In this document: positions 46,865 through 57,850 of the stretch, piece after piece
Position numbering within the stretch: position 1 is the first letter of the stretch
How the letters are laid out: every line of letters begins with the position of its first letter
From: Thecaphora thlaspeos
Taxonomy: Eukaryota; Basidiomycota; Ustilaginomycetes; Urocystidales; Glomosporiaceae
NCBI GenBank assembly: GCA_900291925.1
Contig: UWYS01000013.1
Coordinates: 434,001-498,000, forward strand
Direction of reading: 5' to 3'
Length of the DNA: 64,000 nt
Position numbers and translations under genes: made by a program
Notes under the pieces: generated by a model
Database searches by the model: none
Told to the model about the DNA's origin: nothing
The model's input: only the letters and a program-made list of their open reading frames with translations

Positions 46865-47470
46865 CGTCGCTTGCGTCCGGTTTCGATGGATTTTTGAGGG
46901 GTGGAAGGGAGGGCAGCGTTGAAGACTGGCGATGTGATGGAGGGAGCAGCAGAGGAAGGCTGGAAGGAGCCGTCGGGAAGATCTCGCTGGCGCGCAGTGC
47001 GTGGCGCGGCGATGCAGAGACGGTTGTGAGACGCCCATCTTTCCGGCCGGCACGTGGCTCCGCCAATGTGGAGGCAGCCAGGCGCTCCCGATCACGGTGT
47101 TATTGCTAAGCCCGATTGTTGGGAAAACGCGCTGCGTTTTTCACTTTTGTAATAGAAGCTCCGAGTCCTAACAAGCCGTTTCTGTATTTGCCCCGATTGT
47201 TAGAGCGGCCCAAATTCGTATTTGCAGCCCTTTGTATCGGCCGACATGTTGGGGCAGCCCGTTTTGTAGTCGCGGCTCTTTCACGCGCGCGATTTTTGCG
47301 GTGACCCTCGACGACCTATATGCCCGTGTCTCGCGCGAGTAAACACGCGGCCCACCTCCACATCAAGTCGCGTCAACTGGGCCGACGCGTCTCGCGCGAG
47401 TTAAAACGAGATTCGGCCCACCCCGCTTCCTTCTTCCTTCTCCTCCTTCCATCGACAGACTCCCCATGCC
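46865..47470. promoter_or_regulatory. Bidirectional promoter region with repeated palindromes (GET1 / RCC1-like)
   Basis: Head-to-head starts are 606 bp apart. The region holds two copies of the palindrome CTCGCGCGAG (47330-47339 and 47391-47400), each followed within about 25 nt by CGGCCCACC, and two copies of CCCGATTGTT (47111-47120 and 47192-47201). The segment 47100-47320 is less GC-rich and less pyrimidine-biased than the usual leaders here. No gene is visible. Confidence 0.6.
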
Positions 47471-48897
47471 ATGCCTACCCGCCACCTCGAATCGATCTCT
47501 TCAACCATAGCATTCGGCAGCAACCTCTTTCACCAGCTTGTTACCGACGACGATGTTGCGGACGGAGTCGGACACGATGGCGCTGACGAGGTCCTTTGCT
47601 GCCCGACACGATGTCGCGCTCCTCTCGATGATGACAACGCTCTGGCAGAGGTGGTAGCTGCCAGTTGGTCACAAGTCATCTTTTGCTCCCGCTCTGGCCG
47701 ACTCGTAGCGACTGGCGCAGGAAAAGAGGTGCTGCAGGGGCATCTGAACCGACTCCGAGAAGTGGGACAGAGTGGACCAATGGTTTGGCTCGGTCACGAC
47801 AGCTTCAACGCTTTCCTCGATAGCGATGGCTTACTACACCTGCTCGATCAGCCGGACCTTCCATCTCCTACAGAATGCATCACGACAAAGGCATGGAAAG
47901 CTGCCGCCTCGGATGGCCGCGGACGAGTCCTAGCACTCGACACGACCGGAACGGCTTTCTTCTTCTCCTCGCTCTCCTCGATGGCTATTTTCTCCTCTTC
48001 GCCACCCTCTCCTGACACCATCGCACGATGCCGCTTCACATTCCACAACATCGGCACGCCACCAAACTTTCAGAAGGTATCGGCTGGCTGGTCACACTTC
48101 ATCCTTCTCTCTGACTCCTCCTTCTGGCCAGTATGGGTGGTGGGCGATACAAGGTTCGGCATCGTCCCACTCCCCTCCCGCCTGTCCGAAGCAGCTTCGA
48201 AAGTCATCGGAACCCTGACCGGACAGTCGGAAGAGATGGTCCCGCTCGAGTACTTCTCCCGCTCCTACGCCGGGTTCCCAGCTACGGTCACGCAGGTTGC
48301 AAGCGGAGGTAGACACGTGATGGTGCGTACAGAAGAGGGGGACGTATACGGCTGGGGATGGAATGGAGAGGGACAAACTTGTCATGCTGAGCAGGGACTT
48401 GGGCAGGAGAGTATCACTGCTGATCCGGTTTTGGTTCAGCTTCAGGCGGACGGCCAGGAGGAGGAAGAGGACGGTGTGATGGACGTAGCCTGTGGTGCGG
48501 CGCATTCGATCCTAGTCGGAAGCACAGGAAAGGTGTGGGTGGCTGGTTCCAGTGAGTGATACTTCGCCCCCATTCAGCACCCCATGGGCTTGGTAAGTGG
48601 CCTGACGAATCTTCTCTCTTATCCTGTCCCTACGTGTCGACGACAGACGAACACGGTCAGCTCGGTCTACCCTCACCCGCTCCAGGCACCTCTTGCTCCG
48701 ACGCCATCTCTTCTTCCATCCGCTGGCGACCACGGACGGACCGAGCCATATCACAGATCAAGCCAGTGTGGCGATGTACCGACGGACCGGTCCTGCATCC
48801 GCACTTTGGACCCGGACGGCAACACACCGCGAACGGAGTCGTGTGTGCCAGCTGGGGCACACTGGTCAACGTCCGAATGCCCGACTCGTCCAGCTGA
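47471..48897 (+). CDS. RCC1-repeat protein (first of two)
   Basis: Two exons, 47471-48551 and 48647-48897, with a GTGAGT..CAG intron in phase 1, encode 443 aa. RCC1-type beta-propeller blades are visible: STIAFGSNLFHQLVTDD at the N-terminus, ATVTQVASGGRHVMVRTEEG with DVYGWGWNGEGQ, GVMDVACGAAHSILVGSTGKV, and the blade VWVAGSSNEHGQLGLPSP formed across the splice junction, which confirms the join. Such propellers act as GEFs or scaffolds; nothing here points to Ran specificity, and the blades are more divergent than in RCC1 itself. The overlapping ATG at 47466 is out of frame and opens only a short upstream frame. The final 60 residues return to propeller sequence (GVVCASWGTLVNVRMPD). Exact orthology is uncertain. 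Confidence 0.88.
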
Positions 48898-49024
48898 GCG
48901 CGTGGCGGTGCTAAAGGCCAAACATGTCGTGCGGCGAATCGAGCAAGTGGGTTAGTGTACAGTAGTTAAACAGCAGCAAACGTCGTAACAGTCGGAAAGG
49001 AAGATGTTGGACGCGAGTCTTTCT

Positions 49025-50116
49025 CTATGCCGTCGCACCGTTCTCGGCCATCGTGACGTCTCCGTCCCCCTGCTCTTGCGCGACCTCGGCCTCTGGGTCG
49101 ACAGCGGACTCGTCCACCGGTATCGCCTCGGGTTCGATAGAGATGACGCCTCTCGCCTGTATGTCTTCCACACTGGCGCTCTTCGGTCGTGGCAGCGCGC
49201 TCTCGTCCTCCTTGTCTCCCACACCAATCTCCTTGCTAGCGGATCGCGATGCTTCCTGTGTCCCCGCAGCCTCCAGCTCCGCCGATTCGTCCTCCCGCGG
49301 CAGACCGGACGGTGGAGGATGCAGCTCGCCCGCGACTTGCGAATGCGCCTGGGGCGTCTCATTGCGCGACTCAGTCTGCAAGGAGCCGAGGAATTCTGCG
49401 GATGCGCGCAGCGATAGCCCGGACTCGGCATCGGCAGAGGCGTCTGCTTCGATGTTCAACGGGGCCGCAGGCATCGCATCGCCTGATGCGGGTGCCGAGT
49501 CCTTGCTCTGGAGGTGAAGCGGCAGGGCGGACGCTACACCTCCCACCGCCGCGACCGCGTCTGCAGTCGTTACGTTTGCTACATTGGGAGCGGGCGGCGG
49601 TAGATCTACGGGCGGTGCGATGCTCCCCAGCCCGCCAGCGGCCCCGCCTGTCAAGCTGGAAGCGACTGCGACGGGCGCTGCTGTGGTGATGGTGATGGCT
49701 GTGGGTGCGACGGTGTCGAGGTCGGTCGCTCCGGCGTACTCTTGATCTTCATCCTCTGGGAACTCGGCAGTGGCGCTCGTCTTGACCCACTTGAGGATCT
49801 TGAGGCCGCCGTCATTCTTGGTGCTTCCCGAAGCGGCGGCGGAATCGGCTGCGACACCACCTGCAGAAGAGGCGGGGAGGACCCATTCTTGCTTCCAGAC
49901 ACTGCCGTAACGTTCATCGGCCAGGAAAGAGGTGAACGGTGAGATACAAGCTCCATGGTCTGCAGGATTTTTCGGAGACAATGTGAGCGCAAGTGTAGAG
50001 GAAGCGCAGTGGTGAGAGAGCAGGTGGGGGAGGGAAACTCACGCGACGGGTTCCTTTACGGCTCTGCGCACTTCCTGCTCGAGGACGGGGATGTATCGAC
50101 CTCTGATGTGCGACAT
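49025..50116 (-). CDS. BCL7-like N-terminal domain protein, candidate chromatin-remodeller subunit
   Basis: The proposed model has exon 1 at 50116-50043 (MSHIRGRYIPVLEQEVRRAVKEPVA) and exon 2 at 49901-49025, with a 141-nt GTGAGT..CAG intron in phase 2, total 316 aa. After the junction the sequence VWKQEWVLPAS...LKILKWVKT resembles the BCL7 N-terminal region (basic helix, then [21 protein letters not shown] type), whose animal members belong to SWI/SNF complexes. The acceptor was chosen because it is the only in-phase one giving this continuous Arg-helix/Trp pattern. An alternative acceptor near 49960 is out of phase. The rest is disordered, Ala/Pro/Glu-rich and acidic. No other domain is seen. 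The BCL7 assignment is inference from a short motif; existence of the gene is well supported by the long second exon. Confidence 0.6.
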
Positions 50117-50700
50117 TATGATGTTTGTCCAATGTGGTGGTTGGACAGGTGATGTGTGGTACGACTGCCAGGAGGAGACGAGCTGGATGAGAAGACGGTG
50201 GTGGTGGAGGAACGGACGAGCGTGCGGATCGTGGCGCCGGTCGCGCCCTGAGCTGCGAACGACCCTCGTTGCTTTGTCCGCGATCCGAGCTCTCTGCTCT
50301 TGTGCGTGGTGCCTCCGCCGGCCGGAAGCCGGGCTTTTTTACGCTTGCGCCCGCAACAGCTTACAGCGCGCAGCACCGGCCCAGCAGGCAGGCGGCGGGG
50401 CGGGGCAACGCGGGGCCGACAAAGGGCGGACCCTCCACACCGCTCTGGCCCGCCGGAGAAGCACAGGCCAACAAGGCGAGGCTGGCTTGGCCTGGCTTAG
50501 CTTGGCTCAGCTCCCCCAGCCAGGTGACCGCCACCCATCTCTCCGCCTCTCCGCCCTTCCCTCCGTCCATCTCGCACTTCATCGTTCTCATCTTCCCGCT
50601 TGGCGCCCTTCTTTCCAAGCCGCCAAACGATTCTCCTATTCCTCGCTTTCGCGCTCAAAGGAGTCCAAGGAGAGTCGCGCCACGTCACGCCACCGCCACA
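50117..50700. promoter_or_regulatory. Divergent promoter region of BCL7-like and DCAF11-like genes
   Basis: Head-to-head starts are 584 bp apart. The region includes a ggctTGGCctggcttagcttggctc repeat near 50483-50510 and a C/T-rich leader toward the plus-strand gene. No gene is visible. Confidence 0.45.
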
Positions 50701-53382
50701 ATGTCTTCGCCACCACGCTCCTCGCGGCGCAACCTGGCCCACAACGAGGACCTCACCGACTCCGATGACGAAGCCATGCTTCAGGACGCTCTCGAAGGCA
50801 TCGCTGCAGAAGCAGAAGCAGAAGCCCAGGACCGGATGCGTGCACTCGAAAGCGTTGACGACGGCCTCTTTGACGACGACGACGACGACGACTACGACCC
50901 CGGGGAGGACGACGTAGAGTTCCAGGACGGCAACCTCATCATCGAATTTGCTGACGAAGACGACGGAGAGGGCGATGACGACATGATGGGCGGCGACGAC
51001 GACGACGATGACGATGATGACGGCACCATCGACATCCAGGAGCTAATCCGCGCACATCTGTCTCAGAGCGCCGCCAACAGCAACGGCGACGCCGCAAGTC
51101 GGACTGCTCGAGCTCTCAATAGCATCGGTCTGGCTGGCTTGCAGCGGCTTCTGGTCACGGCAGTTACGGGCGGCGGTCTAGACGACCACGATGAAGACGA
51201 CGAAGGCGAGGAGCGAGACTGGTACGGCATCTCGCGCAACCACCAGATGTCGAGCTTCTGGGACCCTATTGAAGAGCCCGTCCAAGCGGGAAAGGAGCTG
51301 CTTCACGGCGGAGAGTTTGGCAAGGTGCCCAGGAGACCACCAGGCGCCCCTCTGAGCGTCTTCAGCGAATCGAAAAACCTCGTCGATCTGATCCACCAGC
51401 GCACGCATGCGAGGAGGAGGGTGCCCAAGTCTGACATCGGGGAGGTGAGTAGGCTCCTCAGGCGTCTTTGGAAGCGGGCTATCTGCCCCAGCTGCTGATC
51501 TTGTTTGCTTGCCGTCTCTTCGTCGACCTCTGCAGTCCTTCATCCCCAACACCAACGGCACTGTGGTGGCCAAGTACCCGGCCCGCGTCTACTGTGGCCA
51601 GTATTCGCGGGACTCGTCATTCTTCTACACCTGCTCACAGGACTTCAAGGTACACGTAAGTAGCCTCCGATGCTGACTTCAAAGCGATGAAAGATGGGTT
51701 GACCTTTACACGATCGTCCTGCCTCGATCTCTCCATGGCGGGCCTCCACCAGGTCTACGACACCACCGTCTCTGGCCCGCGCAAGGTGCAAATGTACGAC
51801 GACGGCCCGCAGCGCACGCGGCGATCCTACTACCACGGCTCCTTTGGGACGACGCAGTACACGTCGCTCAAGATGATCAAGAGCATTCAGGGGCGGCAGG
51901 GCAACTGGACCATCACCGACGCCAACCTCTCGCCGGACAACCAGTGGATGATCTACTCGTCGATCACGCCGTTCGTCCACCTGGTCCCGACACGCCAGCA
52001 CTTTGTGCCGACCGGTGGCGCCGCGCACAGCGACGACCAGGTCATGCTCGACTTTAGTAACTCGGGAGACGACGATATTGGGGTGAGGTGGCGCAGCGCG
52101 GTGAGGGTTTTCCCGGGCTGTCTGGAAATGGCGGATATTTGGATCATGCTAATATTTCCCTCGACCCTTCTGACTTCCTTGGACCCCCTCATGACCTTTG
52201 GCCGGTCTACAGATCTGGTCGATTCGCTTCTCGGGCGACTCGAGGGAGATTGTAGCGGGTGCCCACTTCGGCGACATCTACGTGTACAACATCGAGGCGA
52301 CGCGGAGAGTGCTGCGGGTCGAGGGCCATTCGGACGATGTCAACGGCGTAGCTTTTGCCGACTCAGCCTCTTCCAATGTGCTAATCAGCGGGAGCGATGA
52401 CTCCTACGTCAAGGTCTGGTGAGTCGCACGCTGTCTCAGACGCGGCTTCATTAATCGTCGCTTCACATCCGTAACGGCTCACTCATCGCTGTCATGTACA
52501 CACCTCTCCGGGCGCCACAGGGACCGCCGCTCTCTCTCTGGCGGCAAGCCGGCTGGCGTCTTCACCGGCCACACGGAAGGCATCACATACGTCTCGCCTA
52601 AGGGCGACGGGCGCTACTGCATCTCGAACGGCAAGGACCAGTCGCTCAAGCTGTGGGACCTGCGTCAGATGCACTCGTCGACGACGTTCGAGTCGATGGC
52701 CAAGCGCGACTACGGTCTGCACAACTGGGACTACCGCAACATGTACTACCGTCCGCCGCGCTACCAGCAGCATCCGCAGGACTGCTCAGTCATGACGTTC
52801 CGCGGCCACGCGGTGCTCAAGACACTGATCCGGTGTCACTTCTCGCCCGAGGAGACGACGGGCCAGAAGTACGTCTACAGCGGGAGCGCAGACGGACGGA
52901 TCCACATCTGGAACCTCCAGGGCGAGGTAGTGCAGGTGCTAGAGAGGGGCAAAGCTCGACCGCTGTATACCGAGAGGGACGAGAAGATGAAAGGGTGGAG
53001 GAGGGTGTTGGATCTCGAAAGCGACGGTGACGACGGCGACGATGACGAGATGGAAGAGGGTCTCGCCTCTGATCCATCGGCGCCGACCTATCCCTGGACG
53101 TCGTACCGCACCGTCTCGCAACTAGGCGGCGGCGGTACGCGTCTCCGCCCCTCTGGCGACGGTACGCCGCCGCAGCAGCAACAGCAATCGAGGTCGGCCA
53201 ATGTCTGTACGGTGCGAGACGTGAGTTGGCACAGCTCCGAGCCGTCAATCATGAGCACGGCGTGGGACGGTCCAGAGGGCCAGAGCGGTAGTATTGCGAA
53301 ACACGAGTTGGCGGATCGATGGAAGCTTGGCACGACGTTGGAAGATGAGGTCGAGAGAAGGAGGGAGGAGATGGTGGGGTGA
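50701..53382 (+). CDS. DCAF11/WDR23-like WD40 protein, CUL4-DDB1 substrate receptor
   Basis: Five exons (50701-51444, 51536-51655, 51753-52082, 52213-52418, 52521-53382), phases agreeing, encode 753 aa. The N-terminal 150 residues are very acidic with Asp runs from GAC repeats. The propeller starts at FIPNTNGTVVAKYPARVYCG and continues QYSRDSSFFYTCSQDF, TITDANLSPDNQWMIYSS, IWSIRFSGDSREIVAGAHFG, HSDDVNGVAFADSASSNVLI, SGSDDSYVKVWDRR, FTGHTEGITYVSPKGDGRYC and SLKLWDLRQM. The DCAF11-specific block YGLHNWDYRNMYYRPPRY is present. The VKVWDRR and SLKLWDLRQ ends fit the WDxR pattern used to dock on DDB1. Likely role: substrate receptor of a cullin-4 ubiquitin ligase (WDR23 controls Nrf2-type factors in animals; the fungal substrate is unknown). 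The tail includes a Gln run and an acidic insert. Confidence 0.93.
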
Positions 53383-53500
53383 TACAGCGGAAGGAGGGGA
53401 GGGTAGGGGTTTCTACAGTTGTACGATATGGGTCGTTCGAAGGGAGGTCATCGCTTCGTCGTGCATTCGTTGTGCGGGCGTGAAGAGAAGGGGCAGGGTT

Positions 53501-55035
53501 CTACTTTGTCCAACCGCCCAGCTCGACGGCAAAGGCGGTCGAGAGCTTGACAAACTGGAGAAGGTGGCTGAACGAGTACTCGGGGATGTCGAACGTGTCG
53601 CCCGTGGTGTGGATACGTCGGAGGTTGCTGTTCTCGTAGGTCCTACATGACGACCGCGATCCACAAAGACATCCATCTCTCTCATTCATATGTCAGTTTA
53701 CCTCTTTTGTCGATCAGGATGAGGAGGGGGCGAGAAACGGTCAAGGGAGGTCGAAAAGACTCACGCTTCGATGGCAAAAGCACTGGGCGCACCGATCTTG
53801 GACCAGGAAGCATGGTCGCTCGCCGCATAGCCAATCTTTGTCTCGACGGCGGGAATGTCGAGGTAGGCCTTGACGAGACGCGTGACGAACGAGGCGAGCG
53901 GCAGAGAGACAAAGTCGGTCACGATGCCGACCACCTCGTCCGTACCGGCCTTGACGAAGGCAGTCATGTCCTGCTGAAGCATCGCCTTGACTTTTCGTCC
54001 TTCCTTTTCATAGCTCTGTGCGACGGCCTGGCTACCCAGCAATCCACCTTCCTCGGCGCTGTACCACATGAATTCGACGTCGGTCTCTGGCTTCCAACCA
54101 GCCGAGAGGAGGACGCGCAGTGCCTCGATGATCGTCACAGTGCCGGAGCCGTCGTCGTCGGCGCCAGGTGCAGCGAAGAAGGGGAAGAAGCTGTGCAAGA
54201 CGGCAGAAAGAAGGGAAGAGGAGGGGGAGGAGGAGGTCAGCATACATCCATCTCACTGAAACCTTTGCTGATGCTTTCGACGTACTTCGTGCTGTCTTGG
54301 TGTGCGCCGAGAATCGTCACTCCCTCGGCCCGGGAGAGAGATGAGCTGGAGCCGGGGATGTGGACGATGATGGAGTTTTGACCCCACGCATGAGGGAACT
54401 CAGTGACGGTGATGTCGTCGTTGTGTTTGCCGATCGTCTGGATGGGCAGAGCAGCGCAAAGGAAAAAGGGGGTCTGGACGTCAGCAACGACACCTGAGTG
54501 GTGGGAGAGGCGCATATAGGCACATTATATTGCGGGGCAAGACGAGACTGACCTCCTTGACCTTTGCGAGGAGCCACTTCTGGCTCTGCTTGCCCGCCTC
54601 GCTCTTGTAGTATCGCGTGTGGAAAGCGGTAAACTGTTTGAGGTTGTCCCTAGGGCCGTCATCGCTGATGTTGGTGAAGACGGACTTGAGCTGCTTGTGG
54701 TAGCTGACCTCTTCGGGGAAGGAGACGTCCTGAAGCGCCTGGAGGTTGAGGGCCGAGAGGGTTCCAAGGTCCTGATGCTCGGTGATATCGATGAAGTTCT
54801 GGCCGCGGCAGAAGAGAAGCTGCTTGCCCAGCTCGTTGGTCCAGTAAGGTGGGGAATCGTAGGATGTCTGTACCAGGCGAGGGGTGAAGAGCGAGGTAAA
54901 AGGGGTGAGGAGGCGGTGGCTGAGTCCCGAGAGGAGCTGGGTGTCGCCGCCCGAGCTGAAGATGGTCTGCATGGGCAGGGCGAGGGCGCCAGAGGCGAAC
55001 AGAACGGCGACGGTGACTGGGGTGTGGAGCTTCAT
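53501..55035 (-). CDS. Secreted leucine aminopeptidase, peptidase family M28
   Basis: Di-zinc exopeptidase releasing N-terminal residues from peptides outside the cell or in the vacuole. Four exons, 55035-54553, 54437-54286, 54190-53765 and 53642-53501, encode 400 aa, normal for fungal LAPs. Signal peptide: [20 protein letters not shown] propeptide-like region follows. The catalytic part shows [19 protein letters not shown] (zinc ligands and catalytic Asp), [27 protein letters not shown] (catalytic Glu and zinc ligand), then TDF and ASDHASW with the last zinc His. [18 protein letters not shown] is continuous across the second junction, where the donor GTACGT inside the open frame is used rather than the later GTATGC. 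Intron 1 uses a less common GTCAGT donor. All metal ligands are present, so the enzyme should be active. Confidence 0.94.
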
Positions 55036-55345
55036 GATGGGGGGTGGGGCTGCGACGTTGATTGACTGGTTGGTTGATGGTGGTGGTGGTGGTAGGTAGT
55101 CAAGGTGGAGAGCGAAAGGGCGAGGCGCGACGGGGCGCGTGCGGTGTGGTGCGGTGCGGCCTTTGTTACGGCGCTCGAGCCCGATGAGGGCGGCGGGCGC
55201 GTGTGCACAAAAGTGGAGGCGTCGCCAGCGCTTGGCCCTTGCGAACCGCGCACGCGCCACCCTTTTCACGTCTCCCTCCGTCCCTCTCTCTTGGCCCACC
55301 CTTTCCCTCCCCCTCCTCACCGTCGCCTACCACACGCGCACCACC
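55036..55345. promoter_or_regulatory. Compact divergent promoter, LAP / second RCC1-like gene
   Basis: Only 310 bp separate the two starts. The LAP side has a (GGT)n purine/T tract (55074-55099), and the other side has a C/T-rich leader. No gene is visible. Confidence 0.45.
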
Positions 55346-56815
55346 ATGACGCAGCAACAGCACCCGCAACAGCACTCCCTCTACCGCCTCTGGGTGGCTG
55401 GCAGCAACTCGGGCGGTCAACTCGGCATCGCACACCACCTCAACGCCCACACCCTCGTCCCCGCCCACGCACACGCCTCCACCACCTCCTTCCCACCATC
55501 TGCAGGATGGAGGATCGAGTCTCTCTCGTCGGGCGCCAACCACACTGCTGCCATCCTGCTAAACGAGCACGATACACATTGGTGCGACCGACAGGTCTGG
55601 ATCACGGGCACGCCGGCCCAGGGTCAACTTGGTCCTGTCCAAGCACAGACGGCCACGTCTCCGCTCACCACCTTCCGCCCACTTGATCTGCGCACAGAGG
55701 TACTGCAGCCTCTGGTCGTTGCTGCTCAGCTCCAGCCTGATGCCATCGAAGCATATACGCCTCACCTCGTCGCATGCGGCTGGAACTCGACCTACCTCGT
55801 CCTGCGAAGGCCGGCTTCAGGAGACCAAAGATCCGACGATATCATCGTCTCCCTCGGTCTCGCCAAGGATAACACGTTTGGCGAACTAGGCCTGCCCGAT
55901 CCGCCCGCGTCAGCGTCTGTCCACCTTGTCGATCTCCGCGCAGCCCTCTCCGGCACGTCTCGGAGCACAGCCTATTCGGTCCTCAAGATCGCAACTGGCC
56001 TTCGACACGTCGTCGTCCTCGTCGCATCCGAAGACGAAGGCGAAAGCGACGCCGTGACCTTGTCGCTCGTCGGATGGGGCTCAGCACGGCACGGACAAGT
56101 AGGCGAAATGACCAAGCTCCCCTCCACCACAATGGGGTCGAAGAACAGTCGACCTGGGCCCAGCCCAGCCATCGCACGGACTCCGCAGCTGATGCGTACC
56201 TGCCAGCTAAGTCGGGACTCAATCAACGGTGGCAACAGCGGCTGTCCTGCGTTTGACCTCGCCGCCGGTCGGGACCATACCGTCGCTCTGATGTCGAACG
56301 ACCTCGCATTCTTCGGCTCAAATCGACAAGGACAATGCGCGCTTGCCAACCACGTCCCTCCGAACGCCTCGATTGCCTCGGTATCGTGCAACTGGAACGG
56401 CACTTCGATCCTCCTTCGACACAGTGACGGGTCAACGAGCGTGCTCAGCACGGGCAACAACTCGAAAGGCCAGTTTGGCGCTGCCCCTTCCCCGGCCGCC
56501 TCCGGGCCAAGTCAAACGAGCATGTCACCAATCGGCGACGATGGTATCGTCACCTCCCTAGCTTCGGGAAGCGAACATACTCTCCTCCTCATCACCCGCG
56601 ACTCGCAGAGGGAAGTCTGGGGAACAGGCTGGAACGAACACGGCAACCTCGCTCAATCAGACGAAGTCGACCGCCATCTCGCCTGCCGACTTGTCCTTCC
56701 CTCTGTACATTGCCAACCTCTCTCAATATGGGCCGGGTGCGGCACGACCTTCATCCAGACCCTCTGCCCCTCCCACGCCCCGCGTGAGCCCGATATCGAT
56801 CCCCACGCCCGTTGA
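55346..56815 (+). CDS. RCC1-repeat protein, Ats1-like (second of two)
   Basis: Single exon, 489 aa, starting MTQQQHPQQHSLYRLWVAGS; this ATG is chosen because the RCC1-type propeller begins at once (LWVAGSNSGGQLGIAHHL). Further blades are IESLSSGANHTAAILL, QVWITGTPAQGQLGPVQ, LVACGWNSTYLVLRR, KDNTFGELGLPDPP, LKIATGLRHVVVLVAS, LVGWGSARHGQVGEM, FDLAAGRDHTVALMSNDLAFF, GSNRQGQCALAN, VTSLASGSEHTLLLITRDS and EVWGTGWNEHGNLAQ. The overall layout resembles yeast Ats1, which acts with the Kti11/Dph3 system in diphthamide and tRNA wobble modification, but this assignment is tentative. A shared ancestry with the other RCC1-like protein 7 kb upstream is possible, but the two are too divergent for a recent duplication. 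Confidence 0.9.
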   Translation: MTQQQHPQQHSLYRLWVAGSNSGGQLGIAHHLNAHTLVPAHAHASTTSFPPSAGWRIESLSSGANHTAAILLNEHDTHWCDRQVWITGTPAQGQLGPVQAQTATSPLTTFRPLDLRTEVLQPLVVAAQLQPDAIEAYTPHLVACGWNSTYLVLRRPASGDQRSDDIIVSLGLAKDNTFGELGLPDPPASASVHLVDLRAALSGTSRSTAYSVLKIATGLRHVVVLVASEDEGESDAVTLSLVGWGSARHGQVGEMTKLPSTTMGSKNSRPGPSPAIARTPQLMRTCQLSRDSINGGNSGCPAFDLAAGRDHTVALMSNDLAFFGSNRQGQCALANHVPPNASIASVSCNWNGTSILLRHSDGSTSVLSTGNNSKGQFGAAPSPAASGPSQTSMSPIGDDGIVTSLASGSEHTLLLITRDSQREVWGTGWNEHGNLAQSDEVDRHLACRLVLPSVHCQPLSIWAGCGTTFIQTLCPSHAPREPDIDPHAR

Positions 56816-57236
56816 GCGGATCCATCCGTCGCCCTAGTCTGCGCGAGCCAGCGAAGGAGGTGGGTCTAGACCAACGTATAGCTTGCATGCTGACTCTTTC
56901 GACACGGACTCTGTCAGATACGTTTGAGGGTGTTCGACGTTATATACCCATGTGTACGGATACATGCGCACGTCGAGAGGATCGCAGAGGAGATGTATGA
57001 AGGACCTCGAAGCTGGTGGGATGAGCTACGGAGAGGACAGGACAACGCCTAGGATCATGTCACGATGGGAGAGGCAGACGAGGAAAAGTTACATTCAATC
57101 CGTCCTACTCGCTCACCAAAATCGCTCCGCACCCACCAACACGCCGGTCCATCCGTCTCCAGCCATGCATCGACCTATCTCGACATCTTTATACAGCCTG
57201 CCTCCAGTCATTTTCCCCCCCTCTCTCTCTCTCTCC

Positions 57237-57274
<38 letters not shown>

Positions 57275-57850
57275 CACCTCAAATGCACCTTGGTAGGACG
57301 AGACGCTAACAGCGACTCTACCACAATATCTGTTCGACCTTTCACTCCATCATCGACGAGCGCACACGTCAACCACGAACGAAACAACGACAAGATGTCG
57401 ACTATACTGACATCTCGATCGGATAGCTTTGGAGGTGCTCGCAGTGGTAAGTTTTACAACTTTCCGTCTTAGCTGAGATGTCCTTGAACTTCGGATCGGG
57501 GTATACCATTAGACCAAGTATGGAATCGCATGAGGATCTTACGGTTGGAACGAGGACGAGACGTCTGGATCGGGTGGTGAGCTGGTGAACGACGACCGAA
57601 CCCGAAGGTCGACAGATCCAGCCATAGACATCTACAGACGGCCAGGACACTTGGATCACTAACAGACTTAACGTCGACGTTTGAGTCAAAGATCATCGAT
57701 TGGCTAGCAGGCGCGAGCGATAGTGATACACAAACGTAGCTAGAAGAACATCAATCGTCGTCGTCGTCGTCGGTCATCGTTGGTCGTCGGTCGGTCGGTC
57801 GGTTCCCCCCTTTGGTTTTTGCTTTGGAACCTGAGTCGACGACCCGACCT
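56816..57850. other. Intergenic region between convergent genes, with (CT)n and (CA)n
   Basis: This 1-kb stretch holds a (CT)n-(CA)15 compound microsatellite and, at 57395-57447, an isolated ATG frame MSTILTSRSDSFGGARS ending at a GTAAGT donor. No downstream exon can be recognised. Further on are (CGT)n and (CGGT)n runs near 57757-57803. It is probably mostly 3' UTR. Confidence 0.4.
57241..57270 (+). repeat. (CA)15 microsatellite
   Basis: Fifteen CA units are preceded by a (CT)n run (about 57220-57234). The array lies between the second RCC1-like gene and CCT7. Confidence 0.95.

Noticed and set aside
54237..54286. Extended LAP exon 2 using the GTATGC donor
   Set aside because: It would insert about 16 residues within the conserved HQDS..AAPGADD region and is out of phase with the next exon; the internal GTACGT donor restores the family sequence.
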